Below are positions 16,849-25,932 of a stretch of DNA of 64,000 nucleotides, one piece after another. The notes below the pieces were generated by a model. The model worked only from the letters and a program-made list of their open reading frames with translations. It searched no databases and was not told the origin of the DNA. The DNA comes from Clostridia bacterium (lineage in GTDB: Bacteria > Bacillota > Clostridia > Oscillospirales > Acutalibacteraceae), in assembly GCA_017473435.1 (NCBI GenBank), contig JAFULG010000007.1, positions 37,428-101,427 on the forward strand, written 5' to 3'. The position numbers and the translations under genes were made by a program. Every line of letters begins with the position of its first letter. Position 1 is the stretch's first letter.

Positions 16849-16901
16849 ATTTTTCCCTCCGTTTATTTATAGGTGTATCAACGCCGAAATATCATAAATA
16901 A

Positions 16902-16929
16902 ATTATATCTGATGTGAATACTTTGTCAA
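16902..16929 (-). promoter_or_regulatory. Promoter of the FAD oxidoreductase gene
   Basis: Minus strand TTGACA, 16 bases, TATAAT, about 50 bases before the ATG. Confidence 0.8.
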
Positions 16930-17042
16930 CAAAAAAAACACAAATTCCTACAAAATGTTTTGTTTTTTGCTGTATCGGGAAATCTGTTGATTTACAAGGG
17001 AAGAACATTACAAAAATGTTTATAAAATATTGTAGTGTTATA

Positions 17043-17071
17043 TTGATTTAACAGGGGAAAAGAGGTATAAT
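17043..17071 (+). promoter_or_regulatory. Promoter of the acyl-transfer operon
   Basis: TTGATT, 17 bases, TATAAT, about 55 bases before the first start codon. No terminator is seen until 22719, so it can serve all five genes. Confidence 0.7.
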
Positions 17072-17126
17072 TAAAAAGATTTTGTGATTAAATATTATAA
17101 GAATTATAGAAAAGGAGGGGCAATAT

Positions 17127-17927
17127 ATGAAAAAAATAATTGGTTTTATTGCAGTTATTCTTATGCTTGGTGTTGCTCTGTTCCTTAATTTTACATCAGG
17201 CTATACCCCTAAGCTTACCGACGGAAACCTTCCAAATACAGAGGCGGAAATTTTAGATACTTTCTCGGAATTTAAGGCTTCTGATATTGAAAAAATAATC
17301 CGCGAAAATGAAAGAATACGTTTTGAACAGTTTGGCGGCTCTACGAAAAAACAGATTAAAGATACTCTTGAAAAGCTTTCAACGGGAGAAACCACTCTTC
17401 GCAAGGTCTTTTCAAAAACCTATTTTGTGGGCGATTCTCTGATGAACGGTCTGGAGGTTTATAATATTCTTAATCCGGACAGACTCGTTACTCAGGTGAG
17501 CGCAAGCCTCTATCATTTAAGCAGTAATATAAATAAAATAATTTCCGCAAACCCTGAAGTGATTATCATTCATTACGGAATAAATATGATTTCTACGGAA
17601 AAAGCTGACAGAGACAGCTTTATAAGTCAGTATACATCGCTTATAAATCAGCTTAAAAAAGCTCTTCCGGACAGCCGGATAATCATAAGCGGTCTTTTCC
17701 CCGTGGACAGAACCGTTGCAACAGATGCCCGTTTCGGTCAGGTTGATGCTTATAATAAGGCTCTTATTACCATGTGTGAAAATCTCGGCGTTGAATTTCT
17801 CGATTCTACAGAAATGATGAAAGCCTGCACGGATTATTACGGCGGTGACGGAATTCATCTTTCTGCCGGCTTTTATTCTGAAAAATGGTTGCCTTTTATC
17901 GTTGAAAGCAAGGGGATAATCGGATGA
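17127..17927 (+). CDS. Secreted SGNH/GDSL-type hydrolase or acyltransferase
   Basis: A membrane anchor or signal (residues 1-21) leads to a helical region and an SGNH fold. Block I is FVGDS (GDS at 102-104, catalytic Ser), block III-like HYGINMIS stands where GxND is usual, and block V is GGDGIHLS with the Asp-His pair near the C-terminus. It is therefore probably an esterase or O-acyltransferase acting outside the membrane. In alginate-type and Pat systems such SGNH proteins work with an MBOAT partner, and an MBOAT gene lies two genes downstream. AAGGAGGGG precedes the ATG; the stop overlaps the next start by 4 bp. Confidence 0.8.
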   Translation: MKKIIGFIAVILMLGVALFLNFTSGYTPKLTDGNLPNTEAEILDTFSEFKASDIEKIIRENERIRFEQFGGSTKKQIKDTLEKLSTGETTLRKVFSKTYFVGDSLMNGLEVYNILNPDRLVTQVSASLYHLSSNINKIISANPEVIIIHYGINMISTEKADRDSFISQYTSLINQLKKALPDSRIIISGLFPVDRTVATDARFGQVDAYNKALITMCENLGVEFLDSTEMMKACTDYYGGDGIHLSAGFYSEKWLPFIVESKGIIG

Positions 17928-18400
17928 AAAAGTTTTTACTTAAGCTTGGCGAGCTTGTCTGCGTTGTGCTTTTAGGTCTGTTTATTGCTTATGTCTGTGT
18001 TCAGGATAATGTCAGCACGGAGCCCTTCGAAAAGGTGAAGGAGGCTGTTGTGTCTGTTGCTTCTGCGGATGGTCTTACAGAGCGTGATGCTCTTGAAATT
18101 AAAAAGAAACTTTCTCTTGAGGGAGATGAGTATACCGATTTTCTCTGTCTTTCAAGTGACTCGGTTATGGATGTAAGAGAGCTTATGATTTTTAAGGCGG
18201 GCGATGCTGACGCTGTAAGAAACATAAGCGGTAAGATAGAAGCATATGTAAAAGAAAAAACGGCGATTTTTGAAGGATATGCTCCCGAGGAGAGCAGTAT
18301 GCTTTCAGCTCACATTCTGACAGGAAAGAAAGGCTATGTGCTTTTTTATGTGGGCGACAGTCCGGAGGCTGTAGCTGCCGCTTTCAGTCAAAGCTTATAA
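17924..18400 (+). CDS. DUF4358-like membrane-anchored protein
   Basis: A 158-residue protein with one N-terminal membrane helix (residues 7-26) and an extracytoplasmic alpha/beta domain. The pattern of acidic residues, an isomorphic FKAGDADAVRNISGKIEAYVK segment, the EGYAPEESSML motif and a final YVLFYVGDS strand matches the uncharacterised DUF4358 family as I remember it. It is translationally coupled (ATGA overlap) to the SGNH gene and 31 bp before the MBOAT gene. A role in extracellular polymer acylation is inferred only from this context. Confidence 0.65.
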   Translation: MKKFLLKLGELVCVVLLGLFIAYVCVQDNVSTEPFEKVKEAVVSVASADGLTERDALEIKKKLSLEGDEYTDFLCLSSDSVMDVRELMIFKAGDADAVRNISGKIEAYVKEKTAIFEGYAPEESSMLSAHILTGKKGYVLFYVGDSPEAVAAAFSQSL

Positions 18401-18431
18401 GGCTTGTATTTATATACAGAGGTGTAATTAA

Positions 18432-19850
18432 ATGGTATTCAGCAGTGCCGCATTTTTGTTTCTCTTTCTGCCTGTAACGCTGATTTTATATTTTATCAGA
18501 CTTTTTCCGTCAAATCAGGCAAGAGAAACGGCTAAAAAGAATTTTGTGCTCCTTGCGATGAGTCTTGTGTTTTACGCATGGGGTGAGCCTTTTTATGTTC
18601 TTCTGATGGCATTGAGTATTGTTTTTAACTATTTTATCGGTTTTGATATTGAATATCACAGAGAAAAGCCGAAGAAAATGAAGTGTATCCTTGTTTTCGG
18701 TATAGCCTTTAACCTTATCTCTCTCGGCTTTTTCAAGTATTCGGGCTTTGTGGTTGACAGCATCAATTCTTTTTTCTCTCTTGATATTCAATTCACCGCA
18801 CCCGGACTTCCGGTGGGTATTTCCTTTTATACCTTTCAGATTCTTTCATACATAGTTGATGTATACCGAGGTACAGTTGCACAGAAAAGGTTAGTTCCCT
18901 TTGCCGCTTACGTTACAATGTTTCCCCAGCTTATCGCAGGTCCCATTGTTCAGTACGGCGATATTGAAAAACAGCTTAATGAGCGTTATATAAGCCGTGA
19001 AAAGTTTGCCGCAGGTATAATCATTTTTATAAAGGGTATGGGAAAAAAGGTGCTTTTTGCCAATACCGTGGGCGCTTTTTATACGCAGATCAGTGAGCTT
19101 GAAATTACTTCTGTCAGCGCCGCAACAGCGTGGATTGGAATTATATGCTATACCCTGCAGATTTATTTTGACTTCAGCGGTTATTCCGATATGGCAACCG
19201 GTCTTGGCAAAATGCTCGGCTTTGATTTTATTCAGAATTTCAATTTTCCTTATACCGCAAAAAGCATTACTGATTTCTGGAGAAGATGGCATATAAGCCT
19301 CAGCAACTGGTTCAGGGATTATGTATATATTCCCCTTGGCGGTAACCGTGTAGGAGCGGTGAGACATATTCTTAACATACTTGTTGTATGGGCGCTTACA
19401 GGTATGTGGCACGGCGCAGCATGGAACTTTATCGCTTGGGGCAGTCTTTACGGAGTGCTGCTTATAGTCGAAAAATATCTTCTTAAAAATATTCTTCCGA
19501 AGATACCCTCTGTTTTCAGATGGGCAGGAACAATGGTTGTTGTTATGATAGGCTGGGTGCTTTTTTCAAAGGAGAGCTTCTCCGAAGCGGTGGACTATAT
19601 AAAGGCAATGCTCTGCCTTTCGGGAAACGCGTTCTTTGACAGCTCCGCTATGTACTATATTTCTACGGCAGGACTTTCAATAGTAATTATGAGCCTTTCG
19701 GCTCTCGGTTACTTTGCAAAGATGCCGAGAATAAAAAATTATCGCTTTAACGTAATTACAACAGCGGTGGGCTACACTCTGGTTTTCCTTTTGTGTGTTA
19801 TTTATCTCATAAGTGAAACCTATAATCCGTTCTTATATTTCAGATTTTAA
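18432..19850 (+). CDS. MBOAT-family O-acyltransferase (AlgI/DltB-like)
   Basis: Polytopic membrane protein of 472 residues with about 10-11 hydrophobic segments that moves acyl groups across the membrane for O-acylation of an extracellular polymer. Conserved blocks are LPVGISFYTFQILSYIVDVYRG near residue 126, FDFSGYSDMATGLGKMLGF near 246, DFWRRWHISLSNWFRDYVYIPLGG (His287) and the catalytic MWHGAAWNF with His327. It shares AlgI-type features. Downstream are a DHHW (AlgJ-like) partner and a condensation-type protein. The acyl group (acetyl most likely) and the polymer are not determined by the sequence. Confidence 0.92.
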   Translation: MVFSSAAFLFLFLPVTLILYFIRLFPSNQARETAKKNFVLLAMSLVFYAWGEPFYVLLMALSIVFNYFIGFDIEYHREKPKKMKCILVFGIAFNLISLGFFKYSGFVVDSINSFFSLDIQFTAPGLPVGISFYTFQILSYIVDVYRGTVAQKRLVPFAAYVTMFPQLIAGPIVQYGDIEKQLNERYISREKFAAGIIIFIKGMGKKVLFANTVGAFYTQISELEITSVSAATAWIGIICYTLQIYFDFSGYSDMATGLGKMLGFDFIQNFNFPYTAKSITDFWRRWHISLSNWFRDYVYIPLGGNRVGAVRHILNILVVWALTGMWHGAAWNFIAWGSLYGVLLIVEKYLLKNILPKIPSVFRWAGTMVVVMIGWVLFSKESFSEAVDYIKAMLCLSGNAFFDSSAMYYISTAGLSIVIMSLSALGYFAKMPRIKNYRFNVITTAVGYTLVFLLCVIYLISETYNPFLYFRF

Positions 19851-19882
19851 CCGTAATAAATTTCAAAAAGGGGAGGGATAAC

Positions 19883-21226
19883 ATGGAAAAAGAAAATTTT
19901 AATGATGAGCTTAAGGATGAAATCCTGACGGATGCAGAAGCGACAGAACTTGTTGTTCCTGAAAAATCCGAAGAAACAGTTGCGGTAGAGGATGAAGGTC
20001 AGTCGGACGCGGTTGCTGAAAAAATTGATGAGACCGACGCAGCAGATAAAGAGGCGCCTGTCTCAGAAAAAAAACCGAAGCCTAAGGGCAGGGTAATCTT
20101 TACGCTTTTCATTACTTTCTTTTGTCTGCTTATCGGATTTTTATCGGTATACGGCTTTGTTACTCCTGACAGAGAGTTCAGCGAAAATGAAAGCAGACTT
20201 CTTGCAAAAATGCCGGAATTTACTCTCAACGGTGTTCTTGACGGAACCTTTATGAAAAGCTTCGAAACGTATCTTACTGATCAGTTCCCTTTCCGTGATG
20301 AGGCAATACTCCTTAAGAGTATTATGGAAAGAGCTTTGGGTAAGCGAGAAGAAAACGGAGCTTATATTGGTAAGGACGGCTTTCTTTTTGAAAAGCAGAC
20401 AGCCTTTGATGGAGAAAGAATGAAGGTCATTGCTGACAGTATAAACCGTTTTGCACAAGGAAAAGAGGCTTTGAATACAGTTTTTGTTCTTGTGCCGAAC
20501 AGCAGCTTTGTTTATAGCGAAAAACTTCCGGATTATCTTGAAACAGAAAACCAGAAGGAACAGATTGATGAATTCTACGCAATGCTCTGCGAAGCAATAG
20601 TAAAAACCGACGCAGTTACACCTTTGCTTGAAGCAAAAGCGGCTCATCAGGTTTTCTATAAAAGTGACCATCATTGGACAACGAGAGGAGCCTTTGCGGT
20701 TTTTGAAAAAATAATGGAGAGCTTCGGTGAAGAGATTGCTGAAGAGGAATTTGAATTCCATACCGTAAGCAACGACTTTGAAGGAACGCTTAAATCAAAA
20801 AGCCCTGCGCAGAACACAGCAGACAGCGTAGAGGTATGCTTCCCGAAGAATTCACAAGGTACGTATTTTGCAGAATTTTCGGGTGAGGGAAATAAAAAAG
20901 AGAGCCTTTTCTTTAAAGAAAAGCTCAGAGAGAAAAATCACTATGAGGTATTCCTCGGCAGTAATGTTGCAAAGGTCTCGGTTTCAACGGTTCTTGAAGG
21001 AGACAGAAAGCTTCTTGTTATAAAAGACTCTTTTGCAAACTGTCTGATACCTATGCTGACGCCTTATTTCAGTAAAATTGTAGTCATTGACCCGAGATAT
21101 ATGACTGAGGGGATCGACGGTATAATGAACGAGGATGCCTTTACAGATGTACTGTTTTTATATAACGCAAATACATTTTTTTCTGATTCGGTTCTGACTG
21201 ATGTGCTTGGCCGAAACTTAATATGA
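19883..21226 (+). CDS. DHHW-family (AlgJ-like) acyltransferase partner
   Basis: The first 70 residues are acidic and cytoplasmic, a membrane helix spans about 71-93, and the rest is an extracytoplasmic SGNH-related domain. The family signature is YKSDHHWTTRGA with DHHW at 262-265; SFVYSEK and LVIKDSFANCLIPML segments are also typical, the latter carrying the Ser motif. Such proteins receive the acyl group from the MBOAT channel and pass it to the polymer. It is 32 bp after the MBOAT gene and 15 bp before the condensation-type gene. The long acidic tail is unusual. Confidence 0.88.
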   Translation: MEKENFNDELKDEILTDAEATELVVPEKSEETVAVEDEGQSDAVAEKIDETDAADKEAPVSEKKPKPKGRVIFTLFITFFCLLIGFLSVYGFVTPDREFSENESRLLAKMPEFTLNGVLDGTFMKSFETYLTDQFPFRDEAILLKSIMERALGKREENGAYIGKDGFLFEKQTAFDGERMKVIADSINRFAQGKEALNTVFVLVPNSSFVYSEKLPDYLETENQKEQIDEFYAMLCEAIVKTDAVTPLLEAKAAHQVFYKSDHHWTTRGAFAVFEKIMESFGEEIAEEEFEFHTVSNDFEGTLKSKSPAQNTADSVEVCFPKNSQGTYFAEFSGEGNKKESLFFKEKLREKNHYEVFLGSNVAKVSVSTVLEGDRKLLVIKDSFANCLIPMLTPYFSKIVVIDPRYMTEGIDGIMNEDAFTDVLFLYNANTFFSDSVLTDVLGRNLI

Positions 21227-21241
21227 CGGAGGAATTTTAAA

Positions 21242-22642
21242 ATGAGCAAGAAAACAACGGAAGGCAAAACACTTTACGATATTATCCCTTCACAGGACTG
21301 TATGTATCTTATGCACAAATTCAGTCTTCATAAGCAGATGGCACAGATACCTACATCCTTTGTAATGGATGCGGACCTTGATTTTGAGGTTCTTCAGAAG
21401 GCGTTAAATATTGTTATTGAAAGAAACGACAGCTTAAGACTTGCCTTTGTTAAAAAAGGCGGTAAAATGAAGCAGTATTTCCGCGAAGCTTATACTTATG
21501 AAGTGCCTGTGAAGTATTTCAGAAATACTGAGGAGCAGGAGGCTTATTGCAGCGCTGATGCTAAAAAGGGTGTCAGATTTGAAAAGGGTGAGATTTTCAG
21601 AATTGTATTTTTCAGAATTGCTGACGGCAGATGCGGCATTTATACGAATTTTACACATATGATAATTGATGCGCTGGGTATAGCTTTTTTCTACAAGGAG
21701 TTGCTTACTGTTTACGCCGCTCTTATGCAGGGTGATGAGCTTCCCAAGCCTACGGACAGCTATGAACAGTACATAAAAAGAGAGCTTAAAAATCTTTCTA
21801 ACGAAAAGAAAATGGCAAAGCATGAGAAATTTTACAATGAGTACTTCCTTAAAAACGGTGAGCCTTTCTATGCGGCTGTACACGGTATGGATTTCCTTAA
21901 TGCTTACCGTAAAAAGAAGAAGAATCCTGACATAAGAGTGCCTATGGCATATAATCCTCTTTACAGTAAGTGTGATTTTCTTACAATGCACATTGAGCCT
22001 GAAAAGGCAGCTAAAATTTTTGCATTTTGCCGTGAAAATAAGATTGCTCCGGAGAGCGTTTTCCAGATGGGACTTCATACTCATTGCAGTGCGGTCAATG
22101 AACGTATAGGCGATGTTTCAATGATGTGTGTCTGCAGTAAGCGTGCGACCTTACAGGAAAAAAATATGCTCGGTTGTCTTGCACAGCCCTTGCAGTTAAG
22201 AGCGGTATTGGGTGAGGACATCAGTTTCAGCGAGTCAGTAAATGAGCTTGTAAGAATAAGAAGAAGTCTTTACCATCACGCGGCATATCCTTATACCAAG
22301 GCAAGGGATATGTCTTTGAGTCTGTTTGGCTTTGGACCTATTCAGGGTCCTAACTCGTTTATGTTCTCCTGGATACCCCTTCCCGTAAACGGCGAGTTCG
22401 GCTTCGGCTTTGAATTTAAGACCTATAACCTTACCAGATATTTTACTCCGCTTTATGTTATTACAATGCCTGATCCGAAGGATGGCGGATTTAATGTGTG
22501 TTATATGTACCGTACGAAGCTTTCTACCAAGCAGCAGATTGAGAAGCTTCACGAGAATATGGTAGATACCATTGTTGTAGGTATAGACAATCCGGAGATC
22601 ACGGTGAAGGAGCTGCTTGATAACATAGAGAAAAAAGCGTAA
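21242..22642 (+). CDS. Stand-alone condensation-domain acyltransferase
   Basis: A 466-residue soluble protein with the fold pattern of NRPS condensation/CoA-dependent acyltransferase domains: N-terminal LYDIIPSQDCMYLMHKF and IERNDSLRLAF, the active-site HxxxD in THMIIDALG (His139, Asp143), and the C-terminal NSFMFSWIPLP and VCYMYRTKLSTKQQIEKLHENM. There are no adenylation or carrier domains. It ends the MBOAT/DHHW operon, so it may prepare or transfer the acyl group on the cytoplasmic side, or acylate a lipid-linked substrate. The second His of the usual HHxxxDG is Thr-His here. The role is inferred. Confidence 0.72.
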   Translation: MSKKTTEGKTLYDIIPSQDCMYLMHKFSLHKQMAQIPTSFVMDADLDFEVLQKALNIVIERNDSLRLAFVKKGGKMKQYFREAYTYEVPVKYFRNTEEQEAYCSADAKKGVRFEKGEIFRIVFFRIADGRCGIYTNFTHMIIDALGIAFFYKELLTVYAALMQGDELPKPTDSYEQYIKRELKNLSNEKKMAKHEKFYNEYFLKNGEPFYAAVHGMDFLNAYRKKKKNPDIRVPMAYNPLYSKCDFLTMHIEPEKAAKIFAFCRENKIAPESVFQMGLHTHCSAVNERIGDVSMMCVCSKRATLQEKNMLGCLAQPLQLRAVLGEDISFSESVNELVRIRRSLYHHAAYPYTKARDMSLSLFGFGPIQGPNSFMFSWIPLPVNGEFGFGFEFKTYNLTRYFTPLYVITMPDPKDGGFNVCYMYRTKLSTKQQIEKLHENMVDTIVVGIDNPEITVKELLDNIEKKA

Positions 22643-22700
22643 AGCTTTGGTCAGGCTTTTACAAAAGCTTGCGGGAGTTAAGAGGGCAGAGCCCTCTTAC
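22643..22700 (+). repeat. Gene-end repeat, family B, copy 2
   Basis: Begins at the stop codon: AAAGCTTTGGTC, AGGCTTTTACAAAAGCTT, then the hairpin AAGAGGGCAGAGCCCTCTT, which could terminate transcription. Confidence 0.65.
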
Positions 22701-22718
22701 TCTTAACAATTAAACAAC

Positions 22719-22765
22719 AAAGGAGCTGTAAAAAAACGAAAGTTTTTACAGCCCCTTTAATTTTT
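22719..22765 (+). terminator. Terminator of the acyl-transfer operon
   Basis: AAAGGAGCTGTAAAAA pairs with TTTTTACAGCCCCTTT (one mismatch) over a short loop and is followed by AATTTTT. Confidence 0.85.
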
Positions 22766-22774
22766 ATCTTATAA

Positions 22775-22836
22775 TTTCGCTCGGCGCGTGCCGTTACCTT
22801 TCTTGAAAGAAAGGTAACCCAAAGAACTTTCTCTTT
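22775..22836 (-). repeat. Gene-end repeat, family A, copy 4
   Basis: Read outward from the HAD gene end: AAAGTTCTTTGGGTTACC, TTTCTTTCAAGAAAGG, then GGCACGCGCCGAGCG. Confidence 0.7.
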
Positions 22837-22845
22837 TCCTGCTTT

Positions 22846-23406
22846 TTACAGTAGTGCCTCAAGCACCTTATCATCACCGGTATAATGTATCGGTGTAATC
22901 CCTATCTCCGGCAGATGCTCAAGATTGCCCCAATTATCATCAATCATATAAATTTCATCGTAGCTCTTGCCCATTTCACGTACACAGTGCAGATAGATTT
23001 CCTTGTTGGGCTTGGCAAGACCGAGATTGCAGGAAATAAACATTTTCTTAAAAAGGGGAGTGAGCCCGTGTTTTTCAAACTGCCCTTCAACAACCCCGTA
23101 GGGTGCATTTGAAAGCAGAATAACATCGTGCCTTTCACCAAGCGCCTTTACAACAGGCAGAATTGAAGTGCGCGGGATGAACATACTGTTCCATTCCTCA
23201 ACCATTTTTGCTTTGTCAAGCTTAAGTGCCTTTGCCATATTGTCAAGAAGCTCGTCATAGCTTACCTTTCCAAGGTCAGCAGGCGGAAAAAGCTTCTCCT
23301 TGATAACGGGTGCACTTTCCTCGTCAAGGTGCCTTCTCATAAAAACAGGTGCAATATCCTCAAAGATAACACCGAAGCAGTCGAAAATTATCAGCTTTTC
23401 TGCCAT
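22846..23406 (-). CDS. HAD-family phosphatase (YihX-like)
   Basis: Cytosolic 186-residue hydrolase. Motif I is IIFDCFGVIF with the nucleophile Asp9 but without the usual second Asp, as in the YihX/epoxide-hydrolase-N group; motif II is LLSNAPYG, motif III is the Lys in LGLAKPNKEIY and motif IV is MIDDNWGNL. The length and helical cap (residues 18-80) fit HAD subfamily IA. The substrate is probably a sugar phosphate but cannot be read from the sequence. It is transcribed alone from a consensus-like promoter. Confidence 0.82.
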   Translation of the reverse strand: MAEKLIIFDCFGVIFEDIAPVFMRRHLDEESAPVIKEKLFPPADLGKVSYDELLDNMAKALKLDKAKMVEEWNSMFIPRTSILPVVKALGERHDVILLSNAPYGVVEGQFEKHGLTPLFKKMFISCNLGLAKPNKEIYLHCVREMGKSYDEIYMIDDNWGNLEHLPEIGITPIHYTGDDKVLEALL

Positions 23407-23439
23407 TTTTACACATCCTTTTGCGGTTTATATGCTTTA

Positions 23440-23468
23440 ATTTTAATGTATTGTATTGATGTTGTCAA
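23440..23468 (-). promoter_or_regulatory. Promoter of the HAD phosphatase gene
   Basis: Minus strand TTGACA, 17 bases, TAAAAT, about 30 bases before the start codon. Confidence 0.75.
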
Positions 23469-23542
23469 GGGTGAAGTGCAGCTTTACTTTTTTGTGCCGA
23501 AGTAACTCAATACGCGGTTACTGCTTTTATCCTAAAAAACTC

Positions 23543-23571
23543 TTGCTTCCCGTCAATAATAATGTTATAAT
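23543..23571 (+). promoter_or_regulatory. Promoter of ddh-lysA
   Basis: TTGCTT, 17 bases, TATAAT, about 40 bases before the ddh start. The leader is too short for a lysine riboswitch. Confidence 0.65.
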
Positions 23572-23612
23572 AACTCCATATTTGAAAAAATTCCCTTAAA
23601 GGAGTGTTCATT

Positions 23613-24593
23613 ATGAATATAGCAATTTACGGCTACGGTAATCTCGGCAGAGGCGTTGAGGATTCAATCAAACGCAATCCCGATATGAAGCTTGTTGCCG
23701 TTTTTACAAGAAGAAGTCCTGAAAGTCTCTCTATTGCAACCGAGGGAGTGCCCGTGGTTTCAACTAAGGATATAAATGAGTGGAAGGACAAAATTGACGT
23801 GCTCATCATCTGCGGCGGCAGTGCAACTGACCTTCCCGAAATGACTCCTGCTCTTGCAGAGAAATTTAATGTTATTGACTCTTTCGATAATCACTCAGCA
23901 ATTCCCGTTCACTTTGAAAAGGTTGACAAGGCAGCTAAGGCAAAGGGAAAGGTTGCCCTTATTTCCTGCGGTTGGGACCCTGGTATGTTTTCAGTTAACC
24001 GACTTTATGCCTCATGCATTCTTCCCGACGGTGCAGACTATACCTTTTGGGGAAAGGGCGTTTCTCAGGGCCATTCCGACGCTATAAGACGCATTGAAGG
24101 TGTAATTGATGCCCGTCAGTATACCGTTCCCGTTGAAGAGGCTCTTGAAAGAGTAAGAAGCGGTGAAACTCCCGAACTTACCGCAAGGCAGAAGCACAAG
24201 CGTGAATGCTTTGTTGTTGCCGAGGAGGGTGCTGATAAAGAGAGGATCACCCGCGAAATTGTTACAATGCCCGCTTACTTTGAACCCTATGATACAAGCG
24301 TAACCTTCATCACTATGGAGGAAATGAAGAAAAATCACAGCGAGCTTCCCCACGGCGGTAATGTAATCCGCACAGGCGTTACCGGTAAGGATGACTGCCA
24401 CAAGCAGGTGATTGAATATAAGCTCACCCTTGATTCAAACCCTGAGTTTACAGGCAGCGTGCTTGTTTGCTATGCAAGAGCCGTATACCGTATGGCTAAG
24501 AGGGGCGACTGCGGTTGTAAGACCGTGTTTGATGTTGCACCTGCTGACCTTTCAATTAAGGACAGAAGTGAGATTATTTCACATCTGCTGTAA
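23613..24593 (+). CDS. ddh: meso-Diaminopimelate dehydrogenase
   Basis: NADPH-dependent enzyme that converts tetrahydrodipicolinate directly to meso-diaminopimelate, bypassing the acylated routes to lysine and peptidoglycan cross-link precursor. The N-terminal Rossmann motif is IAIYGYGNLGRG, followed by AVFTRR, the catalytic-region segment ISCGWDPGMFSVNR and GKGVSQGHSDAIR, all diagnostic of Ddh. The 326-residue length equals that of known enzymes. A GTG at 23604 lies in the SD itself (GGAG), so the ATG at 23613 is used. It is 40 bp before lysA, so two consecutive lysine steps are co-transcribed. Confidence 0.95.
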   Translation: MNIAIYGYGNLGRGVEDSIKRNPDMKLVAVFTRRSPESLSIATEGVPVVSTKDINEWKDKIDVLIICGGSATDLPEMTPALAEKFNVIDSFDNHSAIPVHFEKVDKAAKAKGKVALISCGWDPGMFSVNRLYASCILPDGADYTFWGKGVSQGHSDAIRRIEGVIDARQYTVPVEEALERVRSGETPELTARQKHKRECFVVAEEGADKERITREIVTMPAYFEPYDTSVTFITMEEMKKNHSELPHGGNVIRTGVTGKDDCHKQVIEYKLTLDSNPEFTGSVLVCYARAVYRMAKRGDCGCKTVFDVAPADLSIKDRSEIISHLL

Positions 24594-24633
24594 GGCAGAG
24601 CTGAAGCCCTTTAAATGCAGGAGGATAAAAAAT

Positions 24634-25932
24634 ATGCTTTGTGAAAATATAACCGTAAACGGCAACCGCCTTTATTTTGCAGGTGTTGATACCGTAAAAA
24701 TGGCTGAAAAGTACGGTACACCCCTTTTTCTTATGGATGAAAACCGCATAAGAGAAAAGTGCCGTATCTATATAGATGCTATGAAAAAGCACTTCGGCAA
24801 AGATAGCTTTCCTCTTTTTGCAAGTAAAGCCCTTTGCTTTAAGCGCATCTATGAAATTATGAAAGAGGAGAAAATGGGCATTGACCTTGTTTCCTCGGGT
24901 GAAATCTATACCGCCGCAAAGGCAGGCTTCGGTATGGAAAAATCCTTTTTCCACGGTAATAACAAAACCGATGCAGATATTGCTTACGCGATGGAAAACG
25001 GTGTGGGCTACTTTGTAGCTGACAGCATTTATGAGCTTTCAGCCGTTGACCGCATTGCGGAAGAAAAGGGAATCAGGCAGAAGATGATTCTCCGTCTCAC
25101 TCCCGGTATTGATCCTCATACCTATGCCGCAGTTGCAACGGGTAAGGTTGACTCGAAATTCGGCGTTGCAATCGAAACCGGTCAGGCAGAGCTTTTCCTT
25201 AAGGAGGCTCTTACCTTCGAAAACCTCGATATCAGGGGCTACCATTGTCATGTGGGCTCACAGGTGTTTGACGAGGACGGCGACGTTTATCTTGAGGCTT
25301 CGACTATTATGCTTCACTTTGCAAAGAAGATGGAGGAGACCTACGGCTTTAAGGCAGAAATTCTCAATATGGGTGGCGGCTTCGGTGTAAGATATACCGA
25401 AAGCGACCCTTATCTCGACATTGAAAAGGCTATTGAAAGCCTTTCAAAGCATATTAAAGCAACTGTAGCAGAGCTTGGTATGACTATGCCTAAGGTTATT
25501 ATGGAGCCGGGCAGAAGCATTGTTGCTGATGCAGGTATGACCCTTTACAGCGTTGGTACGCTCAAGGAAATTACAGGCTACAAGAACTATGTTTCAATTG
25601 ACGGCGGTATGACGGATAACCCCCGTTTTGCTCTCTACGGCTCAAAATATACCCTTTTACTTGCTAACCGTATGGATGAGGAATGTGACTTTGAGTGCGA
25701 TGTTGTAGGCCGTTGCTGTGAAAGCGGTGATATTATTCAGCCCGAGGTTAAGCTTCCCAAGCCGGTAAGAGGTGATATTGTTGCCGTTTGCACAACGGGT
25801 GCATATAATTTCTCAATGGCATCAAACTATAACAGAATTCCACGCCCTGCAGTTGTAATGCTCGCAGACGGTGAGGACTACCTTGCAGTAAGACGCGAGA
25901 CCTTTGCGGATATCGCGGAAAGGGATGTGTAA
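24634..25932 (+). CDS. lysA: Diaminopimelate decarboxylase
   Basis: PLP-dependent fold-III decarboxylase converting meso-diaminopimelate to L-lysine. Visible are the PLP-lysine segment FASKAL, HCHVGSQ, the phosphate-binding GGGFGV, MEPGRSIV, and the C-terminal VGRCCESGDI with the catalytic Cys and TGAYNFSMASNYN. The length of 432 residues is normal. The frame is open 220 bp further upstream over the ddh end, but the ATG at 24634 has AGGAGG 9 bases before it. A downstream palindromic repeat probably ends the transcript. Confidence 0.96.
   Translation: MLCENITVNGNRLYFAGVDTVKMAEKYGTPLFLMDENRIREKCRIYIDAMKKHFGKDSFPLFASKALCFKRIYEIMKEEKMGIDLVSSGEIYTAAKAGFGMEKSFFHGNNKTDADIAYAMENGVGYFVADSIYELSAVDRIAEEKGIRQKMILRLTPGIDPHTYAAVATGKVDSKFGVAIETGQAELFLKEALTFENLDIRGYHCHVGSQVFDEDGDVYLEASTIMLHFAKKMEETYGFKAEILNMGGGFGVRYTESDPYLDIEKAIESLSKHIKATVAELGMTMPKVIMEPGRSIVADAGMTLYSVGTLKEITGYKNYVSIDGGMTDNPRFALYGSKYTLLLANRMDEECDFECDVVGRCCESGDIIQPEVKLPKPVRGDIVAVCTTGAYNFSMASNYNRIPRPAVVMLADGEDYLAVRRETFADIAERDV

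Noticed and set aside
23407-23612. Possible lysine riboswitch before ddh-lysA
   Set aside because: The promoter leaves only about 40 bases of leader, far too short for the lysine aptamer, and no matching motif is seen.
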